64,000 nt of DNA, taken from positions 294,235 through 358,234 of the forward strand of contig JADJTW010000002.1 in NCBI GenBank assembly GCA_016710965.1, written 5' to 3'. Source of the stretch: Flavobacteriales bacterium (GTDB lineage: Bacteria > Bacteroidota > Bacteroidia > Flavobacteriales_F > PHOS-HE28). Positions 20,260-28,052 of the stretch are shown in pieces. Position 1 is the first letter of the stretch. Each line of letters begins with the position of its first letter. The notes below the pieces were generated by a model, which ran no database searches, was not told the DNA's origin, and saw nothing but the letters and a program-made list of their open reading frames with translations. The translations under genes were made by a program, and so were the position numbers.

Positions 20260-20676
20260 ATGAACGGCAAATTCCACCTGGCCTTCGCCACCACCGACCT
20301 TAAGCGTACCAAAGCCTTCTACGGAAAGTTCCTCGGCTGCAAGGAAGGGCGCAGCGCCACCGGCTGGGTCGACTTCGACTTCTTCGGCCACCAGCTGACC
20401 ATCCAGGAGGTACCCATCACCTACAAGACGGCACGGATCTACAACCCCAAGAGCAATGTGCCCAGCGATCATTGGGGCATTGTGCTGAGCATGAGCGATT
20501 GGAAGAAGCTCCGTGACAAGCTGAAGAAGGTGGGCTACTCGTTCTTCATCGAACCGCGCACGGTGATGAAAGGCGAAGTGGGCGAACAGGTGAGCATGTT
20601 CATCGAGGATCCCGATGGCCACGCGATCGAGTTCAAAGCCTTCGAGGACGAGGACGACCTGTTCAAGAAGGCATGA
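20260..20676 (+). CDS. VOC (glyoxalase/bleomycin-resistance) family protein
   Basis: Single-domain VOC protein, 138 aa. It opens with FHLAFATTDLKRTKAFYGKF and ends with the metal-side segment DPDGHAIEFKAF. The spacing of the two beta-alpha-beta-beta-beta halves is normal. The start at ATG 20260 comes 10 nt after the terminator T-run. The substrate is unknown. The downstream small membrane gene overlaps by 4 nt (ATGA). Confidence 0.9.
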   Translation: MNGKFHLAFATTDLKRTKAFYGKFLGCKEGRSATGWVDFDFFGHQLTIQEVPITYKTARIYNPKSNVPSDHWGIVLSMSDWKKLRDKLKKVGYSFFIEPRTVMKGEVGEQVSMFIEDPDGHAIEFKAFEDEDDLFKKA

Positions 20677-20870
20677 CAGCGCGCGGAGCCATTGTCCTCT
20701 TCCTATTCGGAGCTCTGCTACTGATCATCGGTGGACTGTTCAAGATCCAGCACTGGCCGTATGCCGGTGAGCAACTCATGGCTGGCACGTTGCTCCAAGC
20801 TATTGCTGTGGTTGTGTTCGCGATCAAGGTCTCGCGCTACCCCGGCTTCAAGGAATTCCTGGACCGCTGA
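20673..20870 (+). CDS. Small two-helix membrane protein, GldL-like segment
   Basis: A 65-aa protein with two membrane helices (residues 5-24 and 37-53). Between them is KIQHWPYAGEQLM, resembling the HWPGAGE-like segment after the first helix of GldL, the T9SS motor protein. It is much too short to be GldL and lacks the cytoplasmic domain. Related short proteins occur widely in Flavobacteriales. It overlaps the VOC gene, indicating co-translation. Confidence 0.75.
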   Translation: MTARGAIVLFLFGALLLIIGGLFKIQHWPYAGEQLMAGTLLQAIAVVVFAIKVSRYPGFKEFLDR

Positions 20871-20875
20871 GCACC

Positions 20876-21340
20876 TCAAGGAACTCTTACCCGCTCCGTG
20901 CTGCGGCCATGGCAACGATTACAGGCGCCATCCCGGATGGATTCAGTCATAAAGGCTGTATCACCGCTGTAGATCACCGCTGGGAACAAACCGCTACCGA
21001 AGGCCACGCTGGATGATGTGTAGATGTTGCCAGTACCGTCGCTTTGCAGCGTTTGCCGCACTTCACCATGGCCCAATGGCGCTGTGAAAAGAGCCACTTG
21101 CACTCCGCTCATCGGCTGCTGACCGTTGGTGTTGTAGATGGTGCCCGCCACATTCCAGCAGATCTCGCCTTCACCGTCGGGAAGATGGCAACGCATGCAA
21201 TTCTCACCGGCATTGTGGCTGTGCCTGCTTGCCGAGCTCAGGGGTCCCGGTTCGCACTTTCCGTGCTTGCACGATTCCATGCACGCCAGCAACAACCCCA
21301 AGCAAAGGATATCGAACGCGCGTGATCCAGCATTTCCCAC
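20876..21340 (-). CDS. Small secreted protein with two CxxCH motifs
   Basis: A 154-aa protein on the minus strand with an N-terminal hydrophobic segment containing a possible lipobox (GLLLACMESC). Two CxxCH motifs (CMRCH near residue 48, CNRCH near 140) flank a carboxypeptidase-regulatory/CnaB-like stretch (VAGTIYNTNGQQPMSGVQVALF). This may be a small di-heme c-type cytochrome in the periplasm, or the cysteines may bind metal. It is convergent with the GldL-like gene, 5 nt apart. Confidence 0.65.
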   Translation of the reverse strand: MGNAGSRAFDILCLGLLLACMESCKHGKCEPGPLSSASRHSHNAGENCMRCHLPDGEGEICWNVAGTIYNTNGQQPMSGVQVALFTAPLGHGEVRQTLQSDGTGNIYTSSSVAFGSGLFPAVIYSGDTAFMTESIRDGACNRCHGRSTERVRVP

Positions 21341-21420
21341 CGGACCAAGGTAGTCCTGCCCTAGACGCTCCTCTACTGACTATCGTCAGATCGAAGGAAC
21401 TTCAGCGCTCACTCCAGCGA

Positions 21421-21813
21421 TCAGTAAGAGCGCTGCGCCACCAAGGCGCCGTCATCGTACTGTTCGGCCTGCGCCAGCACACCAGCTGCGTAGATGAGCT
21501 TTCCCGTTGTCCGGTCATCGGCATTGCGGAATTCCCACACACCTTGGCGCTGCCCGTTGCGGAAACCTGCTTGGGCAAGCAAGGCGCCTACGTCACTATA
21601 CTGCCTCCATACACCATCGCGGCGACCGTTCTTGAAGCATCCTATCTCCTTCACCCGGCCATTCTCGTGGTAGGTGATGAAATGGATGCGGCCGCCTTCG
21701 CTGTAACGGGTCGCGCGCAGCGTACCGTCGGGCCAGCGCTCCTGACCAAGGATTTCTTGGGCAGAGGATGCTTGGGCCAGCAGCAGTACGAATAGAATCA
21801 GGAGCGAGCGCAT
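21421..21813 (-). CDS. Secreted MORN-like repeat protein (YwqK type)
   Basis: A 130-aa protein with a clear signal peptide (MRSLLILFVLLLAQASSAQ), followed by MORN-variant repeats: ERWPDGTLRATRYSEGG, HENGRVKEIGCFKNGRRDG and GFRNGQRQGVWEFRNADD. Such repeats are common in Bacteroidota secreted proteins labelled YwqK-like. I chose ATG 21813 over an upstream in-frame start because it begins the signal peptide and has a TATCTTCG element about 27 nt before it. Confidence 0.8.
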   Translation of the reverse strand: MRSLLILFVLLLAQASSAQEILGQERWPDGTLRATRYSEGGRIHFITYHENGRVKEIGCFKNGRRDGVWRQYSDVGALLAQAGFRNGQRQGVWEFRNADDRTTGKLIYAAGVLAQAEQYDDGALVAQRSY

Positions 21814-21907
21814 GGTGAACGGGTTTCCCCTTGGTACGCCCGAAGATAGGGATATGTTCACCATGAATTAACATAGTCATAACATTGATTTATCCGCTCT
21901 CAATTGT

Positions 21908-23239
21908 TCACTGCGGATCATTGGCCTCAACAATGGGCGCTTGGCGCCTTAACCACATGTATCCGAGCCCGCCGGAGACAAACGATGCGAGAAGGATTCC
22001 CAGTTTGGCCTCCTGTTGCAAGTCGGTATCCTTGAAAGCCAGTTCGTTCACGAAGAGTGACATGGTGAATCCTACCCCAGCCATGAAGGCAGCTCCGATA
22101 AGGTGTTGCCAAGTGAATAAGGGGCCTATGCGTGCCCAGCCCATTCGCACCAGCAACCAGCACATCAGCAGGATACCTATGGGTTTACCCAAAAGCAGAC
22201 CCAGACCCACGCCGATCGTGACCGTACCGGTAAGCGCCGAGCCCAGGTCATGCGGCAGCTCCACACCAGCGTTCGCCAGTGCGAAAAGCGGCATCACCAC
22301 GAACATCACCAACGGTCGCAGGTTGCTCTCCAGCCGCTGCAACGGAGTCTCCGCACTTTCACTGGCATCCTCGATCTTCTCGATCATATGCAACTGTTCC
22401 TCGGTCAACGTGGGGAGCTTGTTGGGCCTTAGCGCTGCGAATTCGCGCACGTAGACCGTGATGCGATCGATGTAGGTGCGTTCGTCCAGCTTGGTCACTG
22501 CTGGAATGGCGAAAGCCGCCAGGACACCAGCGACCGTGGCGTGTATACCGCTAAGCATGAATGCGGTCCACATGCCTCCGATGCCGATCACTGCATAGTA
22601 CCATGGGTTCCTTACACCAAGAAGGTTCCCGGCCAGTAGCATGATCATGAACCCGGCCCCTATCTCAAGGTTGATGAGGCTGATATCGGAAGTGTAGAAG
22701 ATGGCGATCACCAGTACGGCACCCAGATCATCGGCAATGGCGAGCGTGGTGATGAAAACCTTCAACGCGACCGGTACGCGTCTTCCCAAGAGCGCCATCA
22801 ACCCCATAGCGAAGGCGATGTCCGTGGCCATGGGAATTCCCCATCCGGCGTGGGCTGGCCCTGATGGATTGAACATCAGGAAGATGAGGGCTGGCACGAT
22901 CATACCTCCGATCCCTGCAGCTACGGGCAGTATTGCATTGCGTGACTGCGACAGTTCTCCGCGTACAACCTCCCGCTTCAGTTCGAGCCCGACCAGGAAG
23001 AAGAACAAGGCCATCAGGCCGTCATTGATCCAATGGTGCAACGTGCGCTCCAGCTTCCACTGGTCCACGCTGATCGAGATCGTATGCTCCCACAGATGAT
23101 GATAGCTCTCCTTCCAAGGCGAATTGGCCCAGACCATGGCCACTAAGGCCATCAGGAACAGCAATGCACCACCCGTCGATTGGTCACGCAAGAATTCCTT
23201 GAACGGTACGCTGAAGCGATCAATCGGGGACTGACGCAT
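21908..23239 (-). CDS. nhaA: Na+/H+ antiporter NhaA
   Basis: Inner membrane sodium/proton antiporter, 443 aa, with about 12 helices. The ion-binding double aspartate is in TTLAIADDLGAVLVIAIFY and the unwound-helix segment in GWGIPMATDIAFAMGLMALL; both match NhaA. The N-terminal PFKEFLRDQSTGGALLF is typical. The ATG at 23239 is preferred over an upstream in-frame TTG. It appears to be a single-gene unit between small secreted genes and the XRE-S24 regulator. Confidence 0.95.
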   Translation of the reverse strand: MRQSPIDRFSVPFKEFLRDQSTGGALLFLMALVAMVWANSPWKESYHHLWEHTISISVDQWKLERTLHHWINDGLMALFFFLVGLELKREVVRGELSQSRNAILPVAAGIGGMIVPALIFLMFNPSGPAHAGWGIPMATDIAFAMGLMALLGRRVPVALKVFITTLAIADDLGAVLVIAIFYTSDISLINLEIGAGFMIMLLAGNLLGVRNPWYYAVIGIGGMWTAFMLSGIHATVAGVLAAFAIPAVTKLDERTYIDRITVYVREFAALRPNKLPTLTEEQLHMIEKIEDASESAETPLQRLESNLRPLVMFVVMPLFALANAGVELPHDLGSALTGTVTIGVGLGLLLGKPIGILLMCWLLVRMGWARIGPLFTWQHLIGAAFMAGVGFTMSLFVNELAFKDTDLQQEAKLGILLASFVSGGLGYMWLRRQAPIVEANDPQ

Positions 23240-23279
23240 GGCCAGCAAGATACCGTTGCTTTGCCAGGCTAGCCCCGGC

Positions 23280-24107
23280 CTAGAACGCCAACCTACCCTG
23301 CTGCTCCATGGAGAGGCGCAACTGGCTCACCTCCTTGCGCAGTTCCACCACGCTGCGCGCCAGTTCATCGCGGCTCATGTTCGGCTCGGGCAATTCCGCG
23401 CTGATGAAGTGGACGAACTTCCAGATCTCGAGCACGTTGGCCACTGGCACCTCGTAAGGCGCGTAGAGCGGATTGGTGCTGCACAGGAGCAAATTGCCTT
23501 TGTCCTTCAATTGGTTGTACACCACTTTGAAGACGATACCGTCCTCCTTGGTCACCACGAGGTAAGGCTGGCCATCGCGGACGGTCTGCCAGTTCTGCAC
23601 GTACTCGCCGGTCACCCACGATCCGTCGGCAACGGGCGGCATGCTGTCCCCGCTGATCTGGAAGGTGCGGTACTTGCGGTCCCGCGCCAGAAAAGGCATC
23701 TGGAAAGTGGGCAGGATGCTGATGTACTCCGGATCGGCGTAGCCCAGCGCATAGCCGGCCTTCGCCTTCTCGGGCACCAGTTCCACGTTCTCGCGGTCCT
23801 CGCTGTTCACGGTGGTGGCCAGCACGCGCAGGCGACGACCACTGAGATCGATGTCGCCGCCACGCTCGATCACCCCGATCTGGCTTTCGCTCAGTGCGGT
23901 GAGGTCATCGCGCAGCAACTTGTCCACGCTGACCTTGAAGTATTCGCTCATGCGCACGAGCAGATCGAACGACGGCTCGGCGCTGCCGTTCTCATAGCCG
24001 CTGTAGCTGGAGCGTTTCACTTCAAGGGCGATGGCCGTTTCCTCCTGGGAACGGCCGCGACGGGAGCGGAGCAATTTGATATTGGCTCCGAAGACTGCGT
24101 TTGCCAT
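23280..24107 (-). CDS. XRE-family regulator with S24 (LexA/CI-like) peptidase domain
   Basis: A 275-aa repressor-like protein with an N-terminal XRE helix-turn-helix (IKLLRSRRGRSQEETAIALE, then SSYSGYENGSAEPSFDLLVR) and a C-terminal S24 domain. The catalytic serine is in FQISGDSMPPV and the lysine in GIVFKVVYNQLKD. Proteins of this design often respond to DNA damage or cell state by self-cleavage, but Bacteroidota also have non-cleaving versions. The start is ATG 24107; the longer upstream frame is unlikely to be translated. Confidence 0.9.
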   Translation of the reverse strand: MANAVFGANIKLLRSRRGRSQEETAIALEVKRSSYSGYENGSAEPSFDLLVRMSEYFKVSVDKLLRDDLTALSESQIGVIERGGDIDLSGRRLRVLATTVNSEDRENVELVPEKAKAGYALGYADPEYISILPTFQMPFLARDRKYRTFQISGDSMPPVADGSWVTGEYVQNWQTVRDGQPYLVVTKEDGIVFKVVYNQLKDKGNLLLCSTNPLYAPYEVPVANVLEIWKFVHFISAELPEPNMSRDELARSVVELRKEVSQLRLSMEQQGRLAF

Positions 24108-24159
24108 GTTGAGTGGGGTTCTGTTTGTGCCTAGGGCTGTCTGGTGCGATCTGCTGGGC

Positions 24160-24732
24160 TTATGCCTCGTGTGGCCTGAAGCCGATGGTCTTGCGTGACT
24201 GCTCGGCAGGCGAGACCATGGCCGTGATATGATCGAAGAGGGTTTGGATCTCCTCATCGTGCCCACCGACGTGAGCTTCCAACTGCTCCAACTTCTGGAG
24301 GTTCTCCCGATGCGAGAGGAGCACTTCGCGCATGCGGGTGAACACGCGGATGATCTGGATGTTGACCAAGATGGCCTGCTCGCTGTTCAACACACTTGAA
24401 AGCATGGCCACGCCTTGCTCGGTAAAGGCCATGGGGAGGTACTTGGTGTGCGCTCCTTGCTTTAAGGTGCCAAATTGGCTCCTTAGAAAATCGTTCTCTT
24501 CTTCAGTGAGTTCGAACATGAAATCCTCCGGGAATCGGCCCAGGTTCCTGCGCACCTGCCGCTTGAGTTGTTTGGTGTCCACCCCGTAGAGCTCGGCCAG
24601 ATCGCGGTCCAGCATCACCTTCTGCCGACGCAGAACATGGATACGACCCGTGATAGCCACGTCGGCTGGGGGCGCTGCCTTGTAAGGAGCGGGCGGTTCC
24701 ATTGCCAGGGTATCCGTCAAGGTGGTGTGCAT
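24160..24732 (-). CDS. ORF6N domain protein (copy 1)
   Basis: A 190-aa ORF6N domain protein. The domain (about residues 25-115) has ITGRIHVLRRQKVMLDRDLA, ELYGVDTKQLKRQVRRN and MAFTEQGVAMLSSVL. The C-terminus is helical. ORF6N is a putative DNA-binding domain spread by phages and other mobile elements. It is a tandem paralogue of the next gene: the first 30 residues are almost identical, the rest more divergent. A palindromic stretch at 24463-24485 encodes the SQFGTLK segment. Confidence 0.88.
   Translation of the reverse strand: MHTTLTDTLAMEPPAPYKAAPPADVAITGRIHVLRRQKVMLDRDLAELYGVDTKQLKRQVRRNLGRFPEDFMFELTEEENDFLRSQFGTLKQGAHTKYLPMAFTEQGVAMLSSVLNSEQAILVNIQIIRVFTRMREVLLSHRENLQKLEQLEAHVGGHDEEIQTLFDHITAMVSPAEQSRKTIGFRPHEA
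24463..24485. repeat. Imperfect palindrome inside ORF6N copy 1
   Basis: TAAGGTGCCAA, a central A, then TTGGCTCCTTA: 11-bp arms with one mismatch. It occupies the place corresponding to the stronger palindromes in copy 2 and encodes the conserved SQFGTLK stretch. Confidence 0.6.
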
Positions 24733-24776
24733 GGTCCTTGTTATTGTCGAATAGCTGCCTGTTGCCTTGCTGATCC

Positions 24777-25400
24777 TCACGCATCATCGGGTTTGAAGCC
24801 GATGGCCTTGCGCTGTTCAGGCTGCGAGACCATGGCCGTTAGATGATCGAAGAGGGCTTGGATCTCCTCGTCATGTCCACCCACACGGGCTTCCAACTGC
24901 TCCAATTTCTGGAGGACATCCCGGTTCGAGAGCAACACTTCGCGCATGCGGGCGAACACGCGGATGATGTGGATGCTCACCACGATGGCCTGCTCGCTAC
25001 GCAGCACATTGGCCAGCATGAGGATACCATGCTCGGTGAAAGCGAAGGGGGCGTACTTAATGTTCTGTCCTTGTTTCAAGGTCGCAAATTGCGACCTTGA
25101 AACTCCTTCAGGTCCAATGGTATCATCCCTTTGGCCCTGGTTCAAGGTCACAATTTGTGACCTTGAAATTTCCGCCTCCTGCACAGTCAGTTCGAACATG
25201 AAGTCCTCGGGGAAGCGCTCCATGTTCCGGCGCACCTGCTCTTTTAGTCGCTTCACCTCAACCCCATAGAGTTCGGCGAGGTCGCGGTCCAGCATCACCT
25301 TCTGGCCACGCAGAACATGGATACGGCCCGTGATGGCGACGTCGGCTGGGGGCGCTGCCTTGTAAGGAGCGGGCGGTTCCATTGCCAGGGTATCCGTCAT
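24777..25400 (-). CDS. ORF6N domain protein (copy 2) with duplicated palindromic segment
   Basis: A 207-aa paralogue of the neighbouring ORF6N gene, 44 nt upstream of it on the same strand. Domain landmarks are MLDRDLAELYGVEVKRLKEQ and FAFTEHGILMLANVL. Between FMFELTVQEAE and NIKYAPFAF it has an extra stretch in which the motif appears twice: SRSQIVTLNQGQ and SRSQFATLKQGQ, separated by a short linker. Each copy is encoded by a near-perfect DNA palindrome. Copy 1 has the motif once. The gene is probably of phage or mobile origin. Confidence 0.87.
   Translation of the reverse strand: MTDTLAMEPPAPYKAAPPADVAITGRIHVLRGQKVMLDRDLAELYGVEVKRLKEQVRRNMERFPEDFMFELTVQEAEISRSQIVTLNQGQRDDTIGPEGVSRSQFATLKQGQNIKYAPFAFTEHGILMLANVLRSEQAIVVSIHIIRVFARMREVLLSNRDVLQKLEQLEARVGGHDEEIQALFDHLTAMVSQPEQRKAIGFKPDDA
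25073..25103. repeat. 31-bp palindrome in ORF6N copy 2
   Basis: Perfect 15-bp arms GTTTCAAGGTCGCAA and TTGCGACCTTGAAAC around one central base. It encodes VSRSQFATLK on the minus strand. Confidence 0.9.
25141..25167. repeat. 27-bp palindrome in ORF6N copy 2
   Basis: Perfect 13-bp arms TTCAAGGTCACAA and TTGTGACCTTGAA around one central base. It is a diverged copy of the palindrome 38 bp away and encodes SRSQIVTL on the minus strand. Confidence 0.9.
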
Positions 25401-25454
25401 GATCTTGGCCTGTTATCCGGCACAAGTATATGGCCAATTACCCGGAATGATACC

Positions 25455-25469
25455 GACGGATAATCCGTC
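25455..25469. promoter_or_regulatory. Palindrome in the ORF6N upstream region
   Basis: GACGGAT, one base, ATCCGTC lies 55 nt upstream of the ORF6N copy 2 start. On the minus strand a TATACTTG -7-like element follows at about 25424-25431. It could be an operator, for example for the ORF6N proteins or the nearby XRE regulator. Assignment rests on position and symmetry alone. Confidence 0.35.
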
Positions 25470-25522
25470 AACAGGTTTCTGTTGATCTGAATCGGGCACT
25501 TGAACCTTGGCTTCTAACTGTC

Positions 25523-27913
25523 CTATGCCTCGGTGGCCTCCCGCTTCACCCAAGCCTGCACCATCCTCAGTTGCCCGTAGCTGAAACGGCCGTCGAAGTA
25601 GCCTTGCGCGGCGTTGAGCCCCTGGTCCTTGTTCTCCCGCATCCAGCTGGCAATGAGGTCGCGCTCGGCCTCGGGCATCAGGCCATGGATCTCCAGAACG
25701 CCCTCTGCTATGCCGCGCGCAAAATGCCCCTCGATGGTGGTCTTCGCCATCTGGCGCTTGGCGGCAATTTCCTCCAGCTTCAATCCCTCCTTCACCAACC
25801 CATAGGTGACGTTGTAGGTATTGCCGATCTCTTCCTTGGTACGACGTGATGTACGACCCTTTCCACCATCACCAAGGATATCATCCAAGCTCGACCGCTT
25901 CCGCTTCTTGCCGCTCTTGGTGCTCGCCTTCGGCCTGTGCTCTTCCGCCCATGCACGTACCTCTCCTACCATCGCGGCGCGCTTCGCGGCCAGGCCCTGT
26001 TCGATGTCGGCTTGCTTCTTCACTTCTTCTCCGTTGTGAATACAGGTAGTGAGGTAGCCCACCTTGGCGATGGTGGCCACCTTCTTCATCAGCATGCCAT
26101 CGATCTCCTTCAGCGCGTTGGTGTATTCCTTGGTCTTGCTGAGCATCTCGGCCTGTGCCATGTGCTGGAAGAGCGACTTCATCTGCTTCTGCAGCATGTC
26201 GCCGTAATACGCACCGCCCTTCTCGATGCGCACCAGCAATTCATCGCGCTTGTCCTCGTGCAGCAGGCGAATCAGTTGCCCACGGAACTTCTGCGTATTC
26301 TCTTCTTCGCTGCGAAGCTTCTCCCGGAAAAGCATCAGCGCGGTCTTCATGCTCTCGTCCTCGAACTCGGCCGTTTCCGGATGGTCCTTCTGCGTGTACT
26401 CCACCTTCCGCAGCATGTCGCTGAAGTCGAAGGTGCCTGCGAGCAGCAGTTTCAAATACTCGCGCTGACTGGCCTTCAATTGCTGCGGAAGCGGTTCTTG
26501 CTCAAAGCCCCGGTTGGTGAAAGCAACCACATCCCTATCGCTGCTTACCACGCTGGTATCGATGCGCGTACGGAGTATCAATCCATCCAGCGAGCGCAAA
26601 CGTGATAGCGCGACATACACCTGGCCGGGTGCGAAGGCGGAGCCCACGTCGATGATAGCCTTGGTGAAGGTGAGGCCCTGGCTTTTGTGTACGGTGATGG
26701 CCCATGCGAGCTTGATGGGATACTGCTCAAACGTTCCGAGGACTTCTTCGTCCTGTTGCTTGGTGCTCGCGTTCACCACGTAGCGCTTGTTCTCCCAGAT
26801 CTCACGCTTCAACTTGTACGGCTCGCCGGTATCCATGCGCACCATGATGCCATCCTTGTCCAGCGACTCCACCTTGGCAAGCTTGCCGTTGAAGTAGGCC
26901 TTCTCCATGTCGTTCTTCACGAACATGACCTGCGCGCCCACTTTCAGCTCGACACGTGAGAGCACCGGATACATGCTCTCCGGAAAATCGCCCTCCACCT
27001 CGGCCTCGAACGTGTGCGACTTGCCGGGCAGTTGGGCCAGCGCGCGCTGGTTCAAGTCGTCGGCCTTGTAGTTGTGGGTGGTCAATGTGATCACCCCTTC
27101 GCTATCCTCGGTCGTGATCTCCGGTTTGTAGTGCTTGTTCAGTTCGGCCACGTCCTCCTGCGTGACGGTGTTGTTGCGCAGGTTGTTGAGGATGTGGATG
27201 AAGTTGCCATCCTGTTGCCGGAAGATCTTGTCCAGCTCGATGTGCGCGTAGCCGTGCTCGCGGATCACCTTGCTCTCGAAGAAGTGCGGGCTGGCGTACC
27301 AACGCTTCAGCACGCGCAGCTCATCGTCCTTCACCACGGGTGGCAACTGGTAGAGATCGCCGATGAGCAGCACTTGCGCACCACCGAAGCTCTGGTAGCG
27401 GTTCTGGCGCACAGCCCGCATGCGAAAGTCGATGGCATCGAGCAGGTCAGCACGCAGCATGCTCACCTCATCAATGATGAGCAGGTCCACTTCGCGCAGC
27501 ACATTGCGGCGAATGGCATTCAATGGATGTCTTCGCGTGAGCGTGTCCTGGTCGTGGAACTGGCCGGTGATGTCAGCCGGCAATTGCCGCTCCGGGATGA
27601 ATGATCCGAAGGGCAGCAGGAATTGCGAGTGGATGGTGACGCCCTTGGCGTTGAGCGCTGCGATGCCTGTTGGCGCCAGGATCACATAACGCTTGTGCGT
27701 GCTGGCAGCAAGCTGATGCAGGAAAGTCGTCTTGCCAGTGCCCGCCTTGCCGGTGAGGAAGACGTGCCGGTTCGTGCTGTTGACAAAGCGCGCGGCCAGT
27801 GTGGCCATCTCGGTCTCTTCCAGCAGTTCGCCCGTCATCGGGCGCAAGTTCGCGCTCACAGGCGCAACGGAAGAACGGACCGTGGAGGGGGTACCAACTA
27901 CTTCAACGGACAT
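25523..27913 (-). CDS. PIF1-like SF1B helicase with C-terminal helix-turn-helix
   Basis: A 796-aa ATP-dependent DNA helicase of the PIF1/RecD2 group. The Walker A motif is FLTGKAGTGKTTFLHQL, followed by LIIDEVSMLRADLLDAID (Walker B), GDLYQLPPV and the C-terminal HKSQGLTFTKAIIDVG and QVYVALSRLRSLDGLIL. The last 100 residues have an HTH_40-type region (EEIGNTYNVTYGLVKEG, LKLEEIAAKRQMAKTTIEGH). This form is widespread in Bacteroidota and thought to act in replication or recombination. Confidence 0.93.
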   Translation of the reverse strand: MSVEVVGTPSTVRSSVAPVSANLRPMTGELLEETEMATLAARFVNSTNRHVFLTGKAGTGKTTFLHQLAASTHKRYVILAPTGIAALNAKGVTIHSQFLLPFGSFIPERQLPADITGQFHDQDTLTRRHPLNAIRRNVLREVDLLIIDEVSMLRADLLDAIDFRMRAVRQNRYQSFGGAQVLLIGDLYQLPPVVKDDELRVLKRWYASPHFFESKVIREHGYAHIELDKIFRQQDGNFIHILNNLRNNTVTQEDVAELNKHYKPEITTEDSEGVITLTTHNYKADDLNQRALAQLPGKSHTFEAEVEGDFPESMYPVLSRVELKVGAQVMFVKNDMEKAYFNGKLAKVESLDKDGIMVRMDTGEPYKLKREIWENKRYVVNASTKQQDEEVLGTFEQYPIKLAWAITVHKSQGLTFTKAIIDVGSAFAPGQVYVALSRLRSLDGLILRTRIDTSVVSSDRDVVAFTNRGFEQEPLPQQLKASQREYLKLLLAGTFDFSDMLRKVEYTQKDHPETAEFEDESMKTALMLFREKLRSEEENTQKFRGQLIRLLHEDKRDELLVRIEKGGAYYGDMLQKQMKSLFQHMAQAEMLSKTKEYTNALKEIDGMLMKKVATIAKVGYLTTCIHNGEEVKKQADIEQGLAAKRAAMVGEVRAWAEEHRPKASTKSGKKRKRSSLDDILGDGGKGRTSRRTKEEIGNTYNVTYGLVKEGLKLEEIAAKRQMAKTTIEGHFARGIAEGVLEIHGLMPEAERDLIASWMRENKDQGLNAAQGYFDGRFSYGQLRMVQAWVKREATEA

Positions 27914-27997
27914 CGATTAAGGTTGAACCGGACGGCTCCGGTTGTCACTGACGAGAAAAGCGTCATCCGGCACGGGCAGAAGATATGGCCGGAAACC

Positions 27998-28031
27998 AAC
28001 GAGCCGTTGGCCTCTTCGCCAACGGCTCGTT
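27998..28031 (-). terminator. Hairpin terminator after the propeller gene
   Basis: A perfect 14-bp stem, AACGAGCCGTTGGC with GCCAACGGCTCGTT, and a 6-nt loop. It lies 22 nt after the stop of the minus-strand propeller gene. The T-run is weak (GGTTTCC), so termination is likely but not typical. Confidence 0.65.
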
Positions 28032-28052
28032 CACCGGGGATCGTTGATCGGC

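Noticed and set aside
25523..28031. A phage or restriction system formed by the XRE-S24 regulator, ORF6N pair and PIF1-like helicase
   Set aside because: The genes are adjacent on one strand but no structural, integrase or nuclease genes accompany them, and the helicase is a common core gene in Bacteroidota.
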